64,000 bases of DNA, taken from contig JAUJOJ010000002.1 in NCBI GenBank assembly GCA_030447665.1, forward strand, positions 92,547-156,546, written 5' to 3'. The position numbers were made by a program, and so were the translations under genes. The DNA comes from Allosphingosinicella sp. (GTDB lineage: Bacteria; Pseudomonadota; Alphaproteobacteria; Sphingomonadales; Sphingomonadaceae). The notes beneath the pieces are model-generated. The model had not been told where the DNA came from, did no database searches, and saw only the letters and a program-made list of their open reading frames with translations. Shown here piece after piece: positions 47,112 through 55,534 of the stretch (its first letter is position 1; the number at the start of each line of letters is the position of its first letter).

Positions 47112-47897
47112 TCAGAGCTCACGCTTCAGCCGGAGCGCAAATGCGCGATGAAAGAGCCGGAGATCGTCAGGGTTGACGTCCGAGATGGCCCAGAACTCGA
47201 GGCCGTCATCGGTCCATCGAGCCAGGCTGTAGCCCTCGCGCCGTGTCGTGACCGTGACCGGCGACGGCTTCCCCGCAGGTCGGATAAACAGGTTTATGGT
47301 ATGCCGACGCCGCTGGTAGACCAGAACGGGCACCACGCGACCGCCGATGTAGTCGAGCCGCCCGCCTATCAAGGGAAACCCTCGGTCGGCAAGCTCGACG
47401 ACCGGGGGTGCGAAATCGATGCGGCCGTTGAACCACGGCTTCAACGTATGCTGGTTTGAAGTCGCCACGTCCGTCAGATGGCTCTCGAGCAGCGAGCGCA
47501 CGTGGCTGGCCACGATCTGGTCCTGCACGCCGGTGTTGGTGAACTGCGGAGCTGCGAATAGCAGCGCCAAGCTGGCGCCCATCATCGCGCCGGCGCCGCC
47601 TGCCACCCAAGGGAGCCTGGAGGCGCCCGGCCACCGAGACGGCATGGTCATCCGCGCAGACGCGGGGGCAGTGGCCTTCTCCATGAACTCCGCGATCCTA
47701 TCGCGGAGTTCATGCGGTGCGTGATGCCGGATGTCAGCAGCCGAGACAAGGCCGTGGATCGTCTTCAGCCGCCGCAGCTCCTCCGCGCACCCCAGGCACG
47801 TTTTTGCGTGCGCCTCGACCGACACACTGTTGGCGGCGTCCAGTTCGCCGTCGATCAGGCCGTGGAGCAGCACCATCCGGTCTGCGCATCCCGTCAT
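47112..47897 (-). CDS. anti-sigma factor with ZAS zinc finger
   Basis: A 261-residue anti-sigma protein. The N-terminal zinc-binding motif is EAHAKTCLGC (HxxxCxxC). One membrane helix follows (SRLPWVAGGAGAMMGASLALLFAA, residues about 93-115). The large C-terminal part (PVVELADRGFPLIGGRLDYI..PVLVYQRRRHTINLFI) is the periplasmic sensor region of the RsiW/RseA-like group. It overlaps the sigma gene by 4 nt, so the two are made in a fixed ratio. Release of the sigma factor on an envelope or redox signal is inferred. Confidence 0.9.
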   Translation of the reverse strand: MTGCADRMVLLHGLIDGELDAANSVSVEAHAKTCLGCAEELRRLKTIHGLVSAADIRHHAPHELRDRIAEFMEKATAPASARMTMPSRWPGASRLPWVAGGAGAMMGASLALLFAAPQFTNTGVQDQIVASHVRSLLESHLTDVATSNQHTLKPWFNGRIDFAPPVVELADRGFPLIGGRLDYIGGRVVPVLVYQRRRHTINLFIRPAGKPSPVTVTTRREGYSLARWTDDGLEFWAISDVNPDDLRLFHRAFALRLKREL

Positions 47898-48514
47898 GGC
47901 TGCGCCTTCCGGCCGGATTCAACGCGGGGGAGGAGCATCTCTCCCAGCATCTGGCGCGCACGCGCCAGCCGCGACATCACGGTGCCGATCGGCACTTCGG
48001 TGAGGAGGGCGATCTCCTTGTATGAGAGATCCTCGAGTTCGCGGAGCACCAGCGCCTCGCGGAAGGGTTCGGGCAGATTCTCCAGGGTGGTGCGCACCAT
48101 CTCCACCTCCCGCCGGCGCAGGAGGATCACCTCGGGGGTGTCATGGTCCAGGTGAATGTCATCGATGGGGCGCCCAGGAGCGCCGTAGCGCCCATCCTCC
48201 TCCTCCTCCGAGATTCCACGCCTGTCACGATTGGCCTTCCCCCAATCGTGGAAACAGTTGCGGACAATGGCCAGAAGCCACGGCTTGGCGGCCTCGCCAC
48301 GGTAGGTTCGAAACGCCCGGAGAGCGCGCAGGAACGCCTCCTGCACGACATCCTCGGCAGCGATGGGATCGCGCGAAAGATAACGGGCTAGATTATAGGC
48401 GGCGTCCATGTGCGGCAGTATCTCCTGCCGGAAACATTGGGCCTGATCTCGCGAAAGGAAGGGACCGCCGGTCTCGGGACCGCTGAGCGTCCCGCTTGCC
48501 TGCACTGGCGCCAC
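47894..48514 (-). CDS. ECF RNA polymerase sigma factor
   Basis: A ~206-residue ECF sigma factor. Region 2 contains YNLARYLSRDPIAAEDVVQEAFLRALRAFRTYRGE; region 4 contains LENLPEPFREALVLRELEDLSYKEIALLTEVPIGTVMSRLARAR. The start GTG 48514 has GAGGAA just upstream; a start at 48505 is equally possible, and the frame stays open to 48730 with unconvincing sequence. The linker (GKANRDRRGISEEEEDG) is acidic. Paired with its anti-sigma, and divergent from a lipoprotein/cytochrome cluster that is the probable target regulon (inference). Confidence 0.9.
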   Translation of the reverse strand: MAPVQASGTLSGPETGGPFLSRDQAQCFRQEILPHMDAAYNLARYLSRDPIAAEDVVQEAFLRALRAFRTYRGEAAKPWLLAIVRNCFHDWGKANRDRRGISEEEEDGRYGAPGRPIDDIHLDHDTPEVILLRRREVEMVRTTLENLPEPFREALVLRELEDLSYKEIALLTEVPIGTVMSRLARARQMLGEMLLPRVESGRKAQP

Positions 48515-48783
48515 GTTTCCTCTGCCGGCGGTGAAAACCAGATGAGGCCGGAACCAGTCTTTTCCCTTGGCCACTACATCCAACCCGTGCCCAGTCGCCG
48601 ATACGACATAGGGACGACACGTTGGCGTCGCGCCCAGCTCATCGATAGCAAATTTTCTCGAGCGGCGGGAATAAATCGGGTCGCGTCCGAGTCTTGTTTG
48701 CGAGTGACGTGAATTGCTTCTTTGCCCCACGTGTCACTGCCCACGGCCGCTCTGATGAAGATGGCTCGCAAGAAGGAGTTCTT

Positions 48784-49347
48784 ATGACTGTAATACTCTC
48801 TCGTTCCCGCAGAGCCAAAGGCCGAGTGGTCGTGCTCCCGGCCATGCTTGCGACATTGGCTGCAGCCGTGTCCGCGTGCGGTTCCGAAAGCACGAGCCGT
48901 GCGGCGGGGGCGGTCGATGAAGCGGGGGCCGGCGCCGAGCAGGTGTTCCACATTGCTACTCTCCACGTAGACGGCAAGACGAACATCAACGGCGCAGGTG
49001 ACCACAGCCCAGAGCCGTTTCCCGCAACCGCGCCGAAAAGCAGCGGAGGCTTCATCGTCAAGGCACCGGACCAGAAGGGTGAGTGGTCAGTCCGTGCGTT
49101 CGCGTTCCACCCGAGCCAGGTGGTGGTGCGGCAAGGCGATACCGTCGTGCTGAACTTCATGGGTGTGCAGGGTCCCTCGCACAAGATCGCTGTTGACGGT
49201 CAGCGGGACCAGCTCGCCCTTAAGCGGGGAGAGATGAAGAGCGTCCGCTTCGTGGCGGATCAGCCGGGTATCGTCAGGTTTGTTTCGGTTGGCAAGGAGC
49301 CGACGATGCAGGGCTCGGTGCTCGTCCTACCACGCGCTGGGTCCTAG
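48784..49347 (+). CDS. cupredoxin-like lipoprotein without the full copper ligand set
   Basis: A 187-residue lipoprotein (MLATLAAAVSAC, lipobox VSAC). RBS AAGGAG is 7 nt before ATG. The C-terminal half has a cupredoxin / COX-II-like beta-sandwich: RAFAFHPSQVVVRQGDTVVLNFMG, GPSHKIAVDG, GIVRFVSVGKEPTMQGSVLVL. One His (GPSHKI) and one Met are in ligand positions, but the expected Cys and second His before the Met are replaced (SVGKEPTM). It may therefore bind metal differently or not at all. First gene of the putative ECF-controlled set. RBS and signal both support the start. Confidence 0.82.
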   Translation: MTVILSRSRRAKGRVVVLPAMLATLAAAVSACGSESTSRAAGAVDEAGAGAEQVFHIATLHVDGKTNINGAGDHSPEPFPATAPKSSGGFIVKAPDQKGEWSVRAFAFHPSQVVVRQGDTVVLNFMGVQGPSHKIAVDGQRDQLALKRGEMKSVRFVADQPGIVRFVSVGKEPTMQGSVLVLPRAGS

Positions 49348-49453
49348 GCTTTGCATCGATTGCGGGATCGAATTGAAACCCCTGCGGCCGAGCGGTCTTG
49401 GAGAACGGTGTTACTTTGAGTTTGCCCCGACCGATTCCTCTGGGAGAACAGCG

Positions 49454-50002
49454 TTGAGAAAGATGATTGCCGGTATTTCTGTAGTGCTCCTTGTCGCCTG
49501 CGATTCCACCGGTGATGGGAACGAGACATTGGCGCAGGCGAACGCCAGTGGGAATGCTGCCAGCGCCACTCTGGAGAACAGGGTTCAGCAAAGTGATGCT
49601 ACACCGTTGCAGAAAGAGCAGGCGCTCGCGCTGATGGAGCAGCGGCACGAAAGTTATGAGAAGATAGGCGATGCGATGACGGTGATCAGCCGGCAGCTCA
49701 AGGCTGAGAACCCGGGCCTTGGGCAGGTGCGGACCGCCGCAGCCACCATTACCGAGCTTGCGCCGCAGGTCCCGAGCTGGTTCCCTGCGGGCACCGGCCC
49801 GGACATCGGCAAGACCGAGGCGCGCGCCGAGATCTGGCAGAAGCCGGAGGACTTCGCAGCCAAGGCTCAGGCCTTCCGGGAAGCCGCTACGGCCTTCAAC
49901 ACGGCCGCTCAGGGCGCCGATCTCGCCTCCATCCGCTCGGCCCACGCAAACCTCGGCAAAAGCTGCAAGGGCTGCCACGACCTCTACCGTGAGGAGGAGT
50001 AA
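49454..50002 (+). CDS. cytochrome c'-type lipoprotein
   Basis: A 182-residue c-type cytochrome; start TTG 49454 with GGGAG upstream, or ATG 49463. Signal MRKMIAGISVVLLVAC (lipobox LVAC). The mature protein is a four-helix bundle (QRHESYEKIGDAMTVISRQLK, EDFAAKAQAFREAATAFN) with the haem motif at the C terminus, SCKGCHDLYRE (CxxCH), exactly as in cytochrome c'. These proteins bind NO or transfer electrons. Overlaps the next gene by 14 nt. Confidence 0.88.
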   Translation: MRKMIAGISVVLLVACDSTGDGNETLAQANASGNAASATLENRVQQSDATPLQKEQALALMEQRHESYEKIGDAMTVISRQLKAENPGLGQVRTAAATITELAPQVPSWFPAGTGPDIGKTEARAEIWQKPEDFAAKAQAFREAATAFNTAAQGADLASIRSAHANLGKSCKGCHDLYREEE

Positions 50003-50720
50003 TCCAGGACAGGGAGCGCCGGTTTGGGACCTCCCAATTCGGCTGTTCCACTGGTCAGTCGTCGTTCTTTTTGGACTGAGCTGGTGGTCTGCCGAGCAAA
50101 GCGCCGACGGCGTGCATTTTTGGTGTGGTTACACCCTTCTGTTCCTGCTCCTCTTCCGCATCCTGTGGGGCTTCGCCGGCAGTTCAACGGCTCGCTTCGC
50201 AAGCTTCGTGCGAGGCCCTCGGGCTGTGGCCACCTATCTCCGGAACGGACAACAGCAGCAGGCTGGCCACACGCCCCTCGGCGCCCTCAGTGTGGTCGCG
50301 ATGCTGCTGGCGCTGGTTGTCCAAATCACCACCGGCCTCATTCAGATCGACGACGACGACTTCGTTGAAGGGCCGTTATCGGGGCTGGTGAGCTATGAGA
50401 TGGCGCTGCTCGCGCACGATGTGCACGAGATCAACTTCAACATTTTGCTCGGGCTGATCGCGCTGCACGCTATCGCGATCACCTACTACCATCTCGTGCG
50501 TGGCCGCTCTCTTGTCCGGCCGATGTTTACGGGTCGCGCGGAGCTGCCGGCTGGAGTGACGCCGATGAAGCCGGCACGGAAAGGACGGTTGGTCTCGTGC
50601 ACCGCTGCCGCCCTAATCCTCGCCGCAGTCATTCTCGGAGCCGCTCCGTCCCTCGCTTCTGAGGCCGAGAGCTATGCCCCGCCTAGCTTCGCCCGAAAAG
50701 CCGTTGGATCCACTCCATAG
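49989..50720 (+). CDS. cytochrome b561-like membrane protein
   Basis: A 243-residue protein with four hydrophobic helices and histidines at haem positions: PIRLFHWSVVVLFGLSWW, VHFWCGYTLLFLLLFRILWGF, LLAHDVHEINFNILLGLIALHAIAITYYH. The pattern matches the Ni/Fe-hydrogenase b-type cytochrome / cytochrome b561 fold that moves electrons from quinol. The C-terminal tail (SLASEAESYAPPSF) is exported-like. GTG start 49989 inside the cytochrome c' gene. Together with that gene it could form a quinol-to-cytochrome electron pathway. Confidence 0.88.
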   Translation: MRRSNPGQGAPVWDLPIRLFHWSVVVLFGLSWWSAEQSADGVHFWCGYTLLFLLLFRILWGFAGSSTARFASFVRGPRAVATYLRNGQQQQAGHTPLGALSVVAMLLALVVQITTGLIQIDDDDFVEGPLSGLVSYEMALLAHDVHEINFNILLGLIALHAIAITYYHLVRGRSLVRPMFTGRAELPAGVTPMKPARKGRLVSCTAAALILAAVILGAAPSLASEAESYAPPSFARKAVGSTP

Positions 50721-50819
50721 GCGCCTTGAGGGCCTTCGATAAATAGCTGCGAATGGAATAGCCGACGTTGGCAGCCAGGCGACCACAGTCCCGAGCCTTT
50801 CCCGACAACTGCACGCGTC

Positions 50820-50975
50820 GGGCTGAAGGTCCGCTTTCCTGCTCCCGCCGCTCAAACCGGACCAGCCGCTCACGGCCAGATAGCGACGTCTGAGGAGCCA
50901 GCGCGAATGTCCTTTTTCCACCCGTTTCAGCCATTCGAGCGAAGGTCCGTTTCCGACCCGTAGCGGACATCCGCG
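50820..50975. repeat. palindromic GTCCGCTTTC / GCGGACAT repeat array
   Basis: The 304-bp gap between the cytochrome b gene and the GFA gene contains GGTCCGCTTTCCTGCTCCCG, GAATGTCCTTTTTCCACCCG, GGTCCGTTTCCGACCCG and TAGCGGACATCCGCGG within 150 bp: at least four half-sites of one palindrome. No gene is seen in it. Similar words are dispersed throughout the 40-61 kb accessory part. Confidence 0.55.
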
Positions 50976-51024
50976 GACGGCGGCAATCTAGACCCGTTCG
51001 ACTGACTCGGCGACCAGCTAGACG

Positions 51025-51450
51025 TCAGTCGGGTTTTCGAGGCTCTACAGGACCGAACGGTAGCTCGTTGAACTGTGGAAGAGCGTCAGTGACCTCATGC
51101 CACGGAGCCTTTGAAGCCACGTAAACATGACAGATGGGGCGATTGATCGGGTCATCGTCGAGCACACCGAGCGCAAGGCCGAGTACCTTCGGATTGTGGT
51201 CGAACCTACTCACGAGGTTGGAGCCGCAAACCGAGCAGAAGCCTCTGTGGGTACCCGGGGAGGATTCAAAGTAGCGGACCAGCTCTTCACCCTTGGTCCA
51301 ACGAAACTCTGACGCCTTGACCTTGCCTCGCGCGCGAAAGGCCGACCCGTGGGCTTTGCGACACATGGTGCAATGGCAGTACAGTAGGTCGATGACCGTG
51401 CCATCGATCTCGAACACTATGCCCTGGCAGAGACAACTCCCGAGAAGCAC
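51025..51450 (-). CDS. GFA family (glutathione-dependent formaldehyde-activating) protein
   Basis: A 141-residue zinc protein of the Gfa/CENP-V fold. GTG start with RBS GGAGGAA. Cysteine pattern: GSCLCQGIVFE, YCHCTMCRKAHGSAF, RGFCSVCGSNL, together two zinc sites. Family members bind S-hydroxymethyl-glutathione or have unknown substrates. The region right of it to 52009 (about 560 bp) contains no gene I can support. Confidence 0.92.
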   Translation of the reverse strand: MLLGSCLCQGIVFEIDGTVIDLLYCHCTMCRKAHGSAFRARGKVKASEFRWTKGEELVRYFESSPGTHRGFCSVCGSNLVSRFDHNPKVLGLALGVLDDDPINRPICHVYVASKAPWHEVTDALPQFNELPFGPVEPRKPD

Positions 51451-52009
51451 GTCTTCCTCCTTCTCACGGTCAAGGCAAGTTAGCCGGCGTGAATTCTAGC
51501 TGGGCTTCAGCGTGGGTCTCGGACCCCAAACCCGGGTCCCGACTCGCTTGCGCTAAAGCTACCGGCAATGCCAGCCGGCACCAAATTATGATGAGTGACG
51601 CAAGTGGCCGCAGATGCGAATGTCCGATTACCTTGCTTACGGCGCTTGTGAGGCCGTTCTCGCCTGGAACCTCTCCAGCGAAACTGTGCGCGAGATGTTC
51701 ATTGTCATTCACCGGCTGCTATTTCGCTGCCGATGCGGAGCGCTCAACCTAGTGCCCACGACAAACGGGTCGTGACGATTAGCGTTTCAGTGGACGACGA
51801 AATTGCATTGCTCTTTCCAGATCTCCGGTGGGTACAGGGATGACCTCGTGAGCCACGGCAGCAACCGGCCCAGGCTTCCCGATAGCTGATCCAGACAGTA
51901 GCGGTTGAAGACGACGTCACGGAAGGGTGGACGAAGGCATCTAGGCTCCCGCCGTCAGGAGCATTGAAGCTCCCTTACTTGAGGTTAGGGCGCTTATTTT
52001 CATTTACCT

Positions 52010-52198
52010 CTATTTAGATCGTTCCAGAGGGCGGCTACTCTTCGGTGGAACCAACTCGTCGATTTGTTCGACAAACGGCTGAAGCTCCGGCGCCCCAGGC
52101 TCGGGAGGGCGAAACACATTCCGCAGGATCTGCGCTATCACCGAAAGCCGACCGCGCCATCCTTCCCCGGGAGGTTGTATCAGTTGGTATTTTTTCAT
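52010..52198 (-). CDS. small hypothetical protein (62 aa)
   Basis: MKKYQLIQPPGEGWRGRLSV, with RBS GGAGAAG 6 nt upstream. It is proline-rich in the middle (FRPPEPGAPELQPF) and basic at the end. No similarity recognised. The good RBS and start make it likely to be translated. Confidence 0.5.
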   Translation of the reverse strand: MKKYQLIQPPGEGWRGRLSVIAQILRNVFRPPEPGAPELQPFVEQIDELVPPKSSRPLERSK

Positions 52199-52377
52199 GG
52201 CGGCTTCTCCATCCGCCCCGCGCCAGCATAAAACAGTTCGCAACGGCGGAAGTGCCACGGGCCGGCAGAAGGTGAGCTCTTGTCTGCGGCTTTCCGTAAG
52301 CAGCATGATTACCTCTAAGCCACTCGCCTCTTGCGAACATTTCCTATAAGCTTCAGCGGGGAACTAGCCGGGGCGGT

Positions 52378-52557
52378 ATGTATTACGTGATCTCATTCGA
52401 TGGTTGCGGGCTGGAGAGTCCCCTTCGTGCGCGCTCGCCCATCTCGGCGCTCGGGATGGCGGAAGAGGCAAAGCGAAACGGCTGCAAGGGATTGATGATA
52501 GAGCTCCCCAGTGGCGATACGCTGCCCCTCCGAGAGTTCGCACGGCTATATGGATAG
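52378..52557 (+). CDS. small hypothetical protein (59 aa)
   Basis: MYYVISFDGCGLESPLRARS then ISALGMAEEAKRNGCKGLMIELPSGDTLPLREFARLYG. Compact, mixed alpha/beta, no signal. Begins a run of three tiny plus-strand genes (52378, 52587, 52814). Function unknown. Confidence 0.45.
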   Translation: MYYVISFDGCGLESPLRARSPISALGMAEEAKRNGCKGLMIELPSGDTLPLREFARLYG

Positions 52558-52586
52558 CTTGCGACAAGCGACCGGTTGCAGGAGAG

Positions 52587-52808
52587 ATGCAGGTGGCAAG
52601 CGCGCACTCGACTCCGAAGACGGACTTGTCGGAACCGGAGCTATTGCTGCGGGATCTGGAACGGAACGCAGCCTATTGGGAGCGGCAGGCGACGCGTGAG
52701 AAAATGCAGAGTAAGACGGAGAGTTGCCTCAAAAGGAGGGATCGCTGCCTCCGCCTGGCTGCCCAGATCAGAGACGCGATGACCGGCGACGGATCAGAGG
52801 TCACCTGA
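52587..52808 (+). CDS. small helical hypothetical protein (73 aa)
   Basis: AGGAG sits 4 nt before ATG 52587. The sequence is strongly helical (PELLLRDLERNAAYWERQATREKMQ, RDRCLRLAAQIRDAM), coiled-coil-like, with a KRRDR basic patch. No family recognised. Followed after 5 nt by another small gene. Confidence 0.45.
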   Translation: MQVASAHSTPKTDLSEPELLLRDLERNAAYWERQATREKMQSKTESCLKRRDRCLRLAAQIRDAMTGDGSEVT

Positions 52809-52813
52809 GCCGA

Positions 52814-52978
52814 ATGTTAGATGGCGAGCGCCTGAGAGAGATCGCCAGAAATTGCCGCTACGTCGCAAGCAAGGCTGATGTGCGGTACATTGCAGAGGCG
52901 CTGCTAGAGTTAGCCCAAGAGTGCGAATGGGAGGCCGCCGAAGCCGAGAATGCGATGTTACCTGCGCTTCCCTTATAA
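52814..52978 (+). CDS. small helical hypothetical protein (54 aa)
   Basis: MLDGERLREIARNCRYVASK, then DVRYIAEALLELAQECEWEAAEAENA. Helical and acidic, immediately downstream of the 52587 gene and probably co-transcribed. Nothing recognisable. The stretch 52979-53746 that follows (about 770 bp) holds no gene I can support. Confidence 0.4.
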   Translation: MLDGERLREIARNCRYVASKADVRYIAEALLELAQECEWEAAEAENAMLPALPL

Positions 52979-53746
52979 CAGTCGTAATCAAAGGTTCTCG
53001 GCACCAAGTGGCGACGATGCGGCACTTCTTCTTGAGAGTGCATTCAAACGAGCTGGCTTAGACAGGACTAAGGCTCCCCCGCTTCCCCCTAGTCGTTCGG
53101 GTAGCCAGGGCCGGAGATGAAGGGAGCTCTCTCCGGCCCGCCCTGTTTCTGCCTTTCCACTACTGGCAACCAACGCCGTGGCCATCGCGGTCGAGCTTAG
53201 ACGAATGGCCAAGGCAGCGATGCCCCGCGCGATAAACGAGTCAGTCGGAAGCGGAGCAACGTAAGCTTGCCCTCATGTCACACATGACCCACAGACGCCC
53301 ATGGCCCTGAACGTGGCGAAGCAGAAGCCCGAGAAGCCGGAATTAGAGGCCCCGCTACGACAAGGGAGGCAGCCGCAGCGGGGCCTAACTCGTGTCATCC
53401 CCGAGTCGGGTAGGGACTAACATAGATTGCCCGCGCCTAACACACATCTCCAGTATACACGACTCTTGATCAGCACTGATGATCCCGCCAGTACCGCTCC
53501 CACTTCAGCGCATAGCCGCCGTGTACCATCGCGGGCTCAGCGCGCAGGATACACGGCGGCACCTCCATTCAGCTTATCGTGTTTTTGGAATCGTCTGCCG
53601 CAACTGCCTATAGCGTGCGATTCCCTAGAGCTGATCCGCCGCTTATCCATACGTTCGGCGGCAAGGGCACTTGTCGGCGGGGAAATGTATTCCAAGGGTG
53701 AGCGTAGCGTCCAGTCACACGCACGTCGCAGAAGGGGGGCACAACG

Positions 53747-53923
53747 ATGGCAGCCGATGTCGAATACTACCGCTACAGAATGGCGGAAGAAATGCTCGCT
53801 GCTGACAACTCCCCTTCTGCGGCGGCGGAGCACTGCCATAGAAAACTGGCTGAAGCATATTCGAAGAAGCTCGAAGCACTCAACGTAGAGCAGGGATTGC
53901 CGAGCATTCAACTCGCGGCCTAA
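53747..53923 (+). CDS. small acidic helical protein (58 aa), paralog of the 17504 gene
   Basis: MAADVEYYRYRMAEEMLAAD then AAEHCHRKLAEAYSKKLEAL. It shares with the 56-residue protein at 17504 the pattern YYRxRxAEEMxAA...AxxxHxxLAExY, so the two are homologous members of a small family. GGGGGG-rich RBS-like sequence lies about 9 nt before ATG. Role unknown. Confidence 0.55.
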   Translation: MAADVEYYRYRMAEEMLAADNSPSAAAEHCHRKLAEAYSKKLEALNVEQGLPSIQLAA

Positions 53924-54036
53924 CCTCTGCTGAGTTACTGCCCAGCGCGGTCGTTAGCGCGTCCACACTGGTACAAGCGGGACTTGCTTGGCTCCCGAAG
54001 GACGGGGGAACCGTTCGCCTCGACGCGGAATAGCCC

Positions 54037-54186
54037 ATGAAACAGGATCGTCAAACGCCGCAGGTTCCGTTCGCTCTTCACCGTTACACACTCGACCCGG
54101 ACTGGAGTCAGGCAGAAGCGGACGAGCGGCGGCGGCGGCGCGCTTTAGAAGAGTTTGTGCGAGTTCAAGCCTTACGCAAACCCTGA
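54037..54186 (+). CDS. small basic hypothetical protein (49 aa)
   Basis: MKQDRQTPQVPFALHRYTLD then PDWSQAEADERRRRRALEEFVRVQALRKP. The C-terminal half is an Arg-rich helix. No recognised family. ATG has a poor RBS. Confidence 0.35.
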   Translation: MKQDRQTPQVPFALHRYTLDPDWSQAEADERRRRRALEEFVRVQALRKP

Positions 54187-54387
54187 TCCACTACCGACTT
54201 CTGCCTAGCCACCTTCCGCAAATCGCTATGCATCTGGCCGACAAACGGCCGGGTAGCCTGCGTCGCCTACCTCTGCCGCCATAACGGCGGCGAAAATTAC
54301 CGAAACTTATTCAGCACCTTATCGTTTTGCACCTAACGTAGGTTAGTCGCGTCTGCGTCTTCGACGGAGATCTAGCAGGAGCGTGGC

Positions 54388-54576
54388 ATGTCCCGCGACG
54401 AAGAAGCATCGCTGAACGTCAAGGCACAAGAGGCCAAGCGGCGGCTGCGCCACGGGATCGAAAGCCGCAAGGGCTTGGTTGCGCAGTATCGGGCCAAACT
54501 CCTCGCGCTGAGGATGGAGGACGAGACCAGCAAGCGCCGCCTGGCGATAGCGAGCGCGTCACTAGGCCGCGGCTAA
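54388..54576 (+). CDS. small basic helical protein (62 aa) coupled to a HicB-like gene
   Basis: RBS AGGAG 8 nt before ATG. MSRDEEASLNVKAQEAKRRL, then RHGIESRKGLVAQYRAKLLALRMEDETSKRRL: one long charged helix. It does not look like HicA (no dsRBD fold or conserved His motif). The stop TAA overlaps the next ATG (TAATG), so it is translated with the 54576 gene. Confidence 0.5.
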   Translation: MSRDEEASLNVKAQEAKRRLRHGIESRKGLVAQYRAKLLALRMEDETSKRRLAIASASLGRG

Positions 54577-54830
54577 TGATCGCGTACCCCGTCCGGGTTA
54601 CGCCCGTAGACAAGCACCTGGTTATGCTGACGTTCCACGACGTACCGGAGGCTGTCGTCGTCGCCGCCGACGAAGATGATGCTTTCGGCCGTGCGCCCGC
54701 CGTCCTGGAAACCGTGCTCGGCGGTTACGTGCTGGAGGGACGGTCCATTCCCGCGCCGTCCGATGTGTGCGGAGCGCCTGTGGTTACGACGCAGCGATTT
54801 AGCACCTTGGGGATGAACATCACCGGATGA
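54576..54830 (+). CDS. HicB-like antitoxin-type protein without HicA
   Basis: An 84-residue protein resembling the N-terminal HicB fold (HicB_lk antitoxin): IAYPVRVTPVDKHLVMLTFHDVPEAVVVAADEDDAFGRAPAVLETVL..EGRSIPAPSD. The domain normally inhibits the HicA mRNA interferase; no HicA is visible on either side, and no DNA-binding C-terminal domain is attached. The start overlaps the stop of the 62-aa gene. Confidence 0.6.
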   Translation: MIAYPVRVTPVDKHLVMLTFHDVPEAVVVAADEDDAFGRAPAVLETVLGGYVLEGRSIPAPSDVCGAPVVTTQRFSTLGMNITG

Positions 54831-55080
54831 GTATGGGGAGCGTTGCCGCCGCCTCCACCTCAAACGCGTGACTTTGGCCGAAGCAGACCTTCCGCTGTGA
54901 AGTGGCGGCAGCGGGAAAGCGGACGTTTACGTAGGCCGCCCTCTATGGCTGCTTACGACCGATTGTGTTGAAAAGCTTGGCTCCTAGTTCTGAGCGGGCG
55001 CGGGCGGATGCGAACGATTCAGCGTTTAAATCAAACTAAGGCACTACCCGTAGGAACATTAGCTACTCGGAGGAACATCG

Positions 55081-55251
55081 ATGCCTGAGAAGGAAAGGCT
55101 CTACCACGACCTGGCGACCCTTCGGGAGAGCATCAAGTTCAACTGGCAGGAAGTTGCATCGAAGCAGCTTAGCGAAAGTGAGAAGTTGGCTATGCGCACT
55201 CACCTTGAGGCATGTATCGCCGACCTCACGTTGCTGCTGGGAAAGCTTTAG
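55081..55251 (+). CDS. small helical hypothetical protein (56 aa)
   Basis: MPEKERLYHDLATLRESIKF then NWQEVASKQLSESEKLAMRTHLEACIADLTLLLGKL. GGAGG lies 8 nt before the ATG. Helical with an acidic face. Unrecognised; same strand as the Lar-like gene. Confidence 0.5.
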   Translation: MPEKERLYHDLATLRESIKFNWQEVASKQLSESEKLAMRTHLEACIADLTLLLGKL

Positions 55252-55321
55252 AGCACTGAGCTTAATACCTGCGGCACTGGCGTTCGGTTGCGGGAGCGAG
55301 GCTGATGATCGAAGGCACTCC

Positions 55322-55534
55322 ATGACTGATCCGGCGTGGAAGCCGACTCAAGCTGACGCCTCAGTCAAGCCAGAGAAGCAGTGCCCCTTCTGTGGATCGC
55401 TCGCCATCGGGTTCTATGAGTATGTCTACGTCAAGGACTTCGCAGCCGCTTGCACCGTCTGTGGCGCGCAAGGTCCACGAAGGTCATCGCAGCAGGAGGC
55501 ACGAAAGCTGTGGGATGCGAGAGCTACGGACTGA
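55322..55534 (+). CDS. Lar-like zinc-knuckle protein (restriction-alleviation family)
   Basis: A 70-residue protein: KPEKQCPFCGSLAIGFYEYV, then DFAAACTVCGAQGPRRSSQQEARKLWDAR. The CPFCGS...CxxCGAxGP...EAxxxW pattern is that of the Lar family. Lar proteins from phages and plasmids modulate type I restriction. The TGATG overlap with the next gene suggests coupling. Evidence is motif only. Confidence 0.65.
   Translation: MTDPAWKPTQADASVKPEKQCPFCGSLAIGFYEYVYVKDFAAACTVCGAQGPRRSSQQEARKLWDARATD

Noticed and set aside
48660-48700. ECF-type promoter GGGAATAAA .. GTC upstream of the cupredoxin gene
   Set aside because: Spacing is plausible but there is no second copy at the sigma gene's own promoter to support it; left out as a feature.
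51571-51774. Small frame MSDYLAYGACEAVLAWNLSS, 51-52 codons
   Set aside because: No RBS, no recognised pattern, sits in a gene-free stretch.
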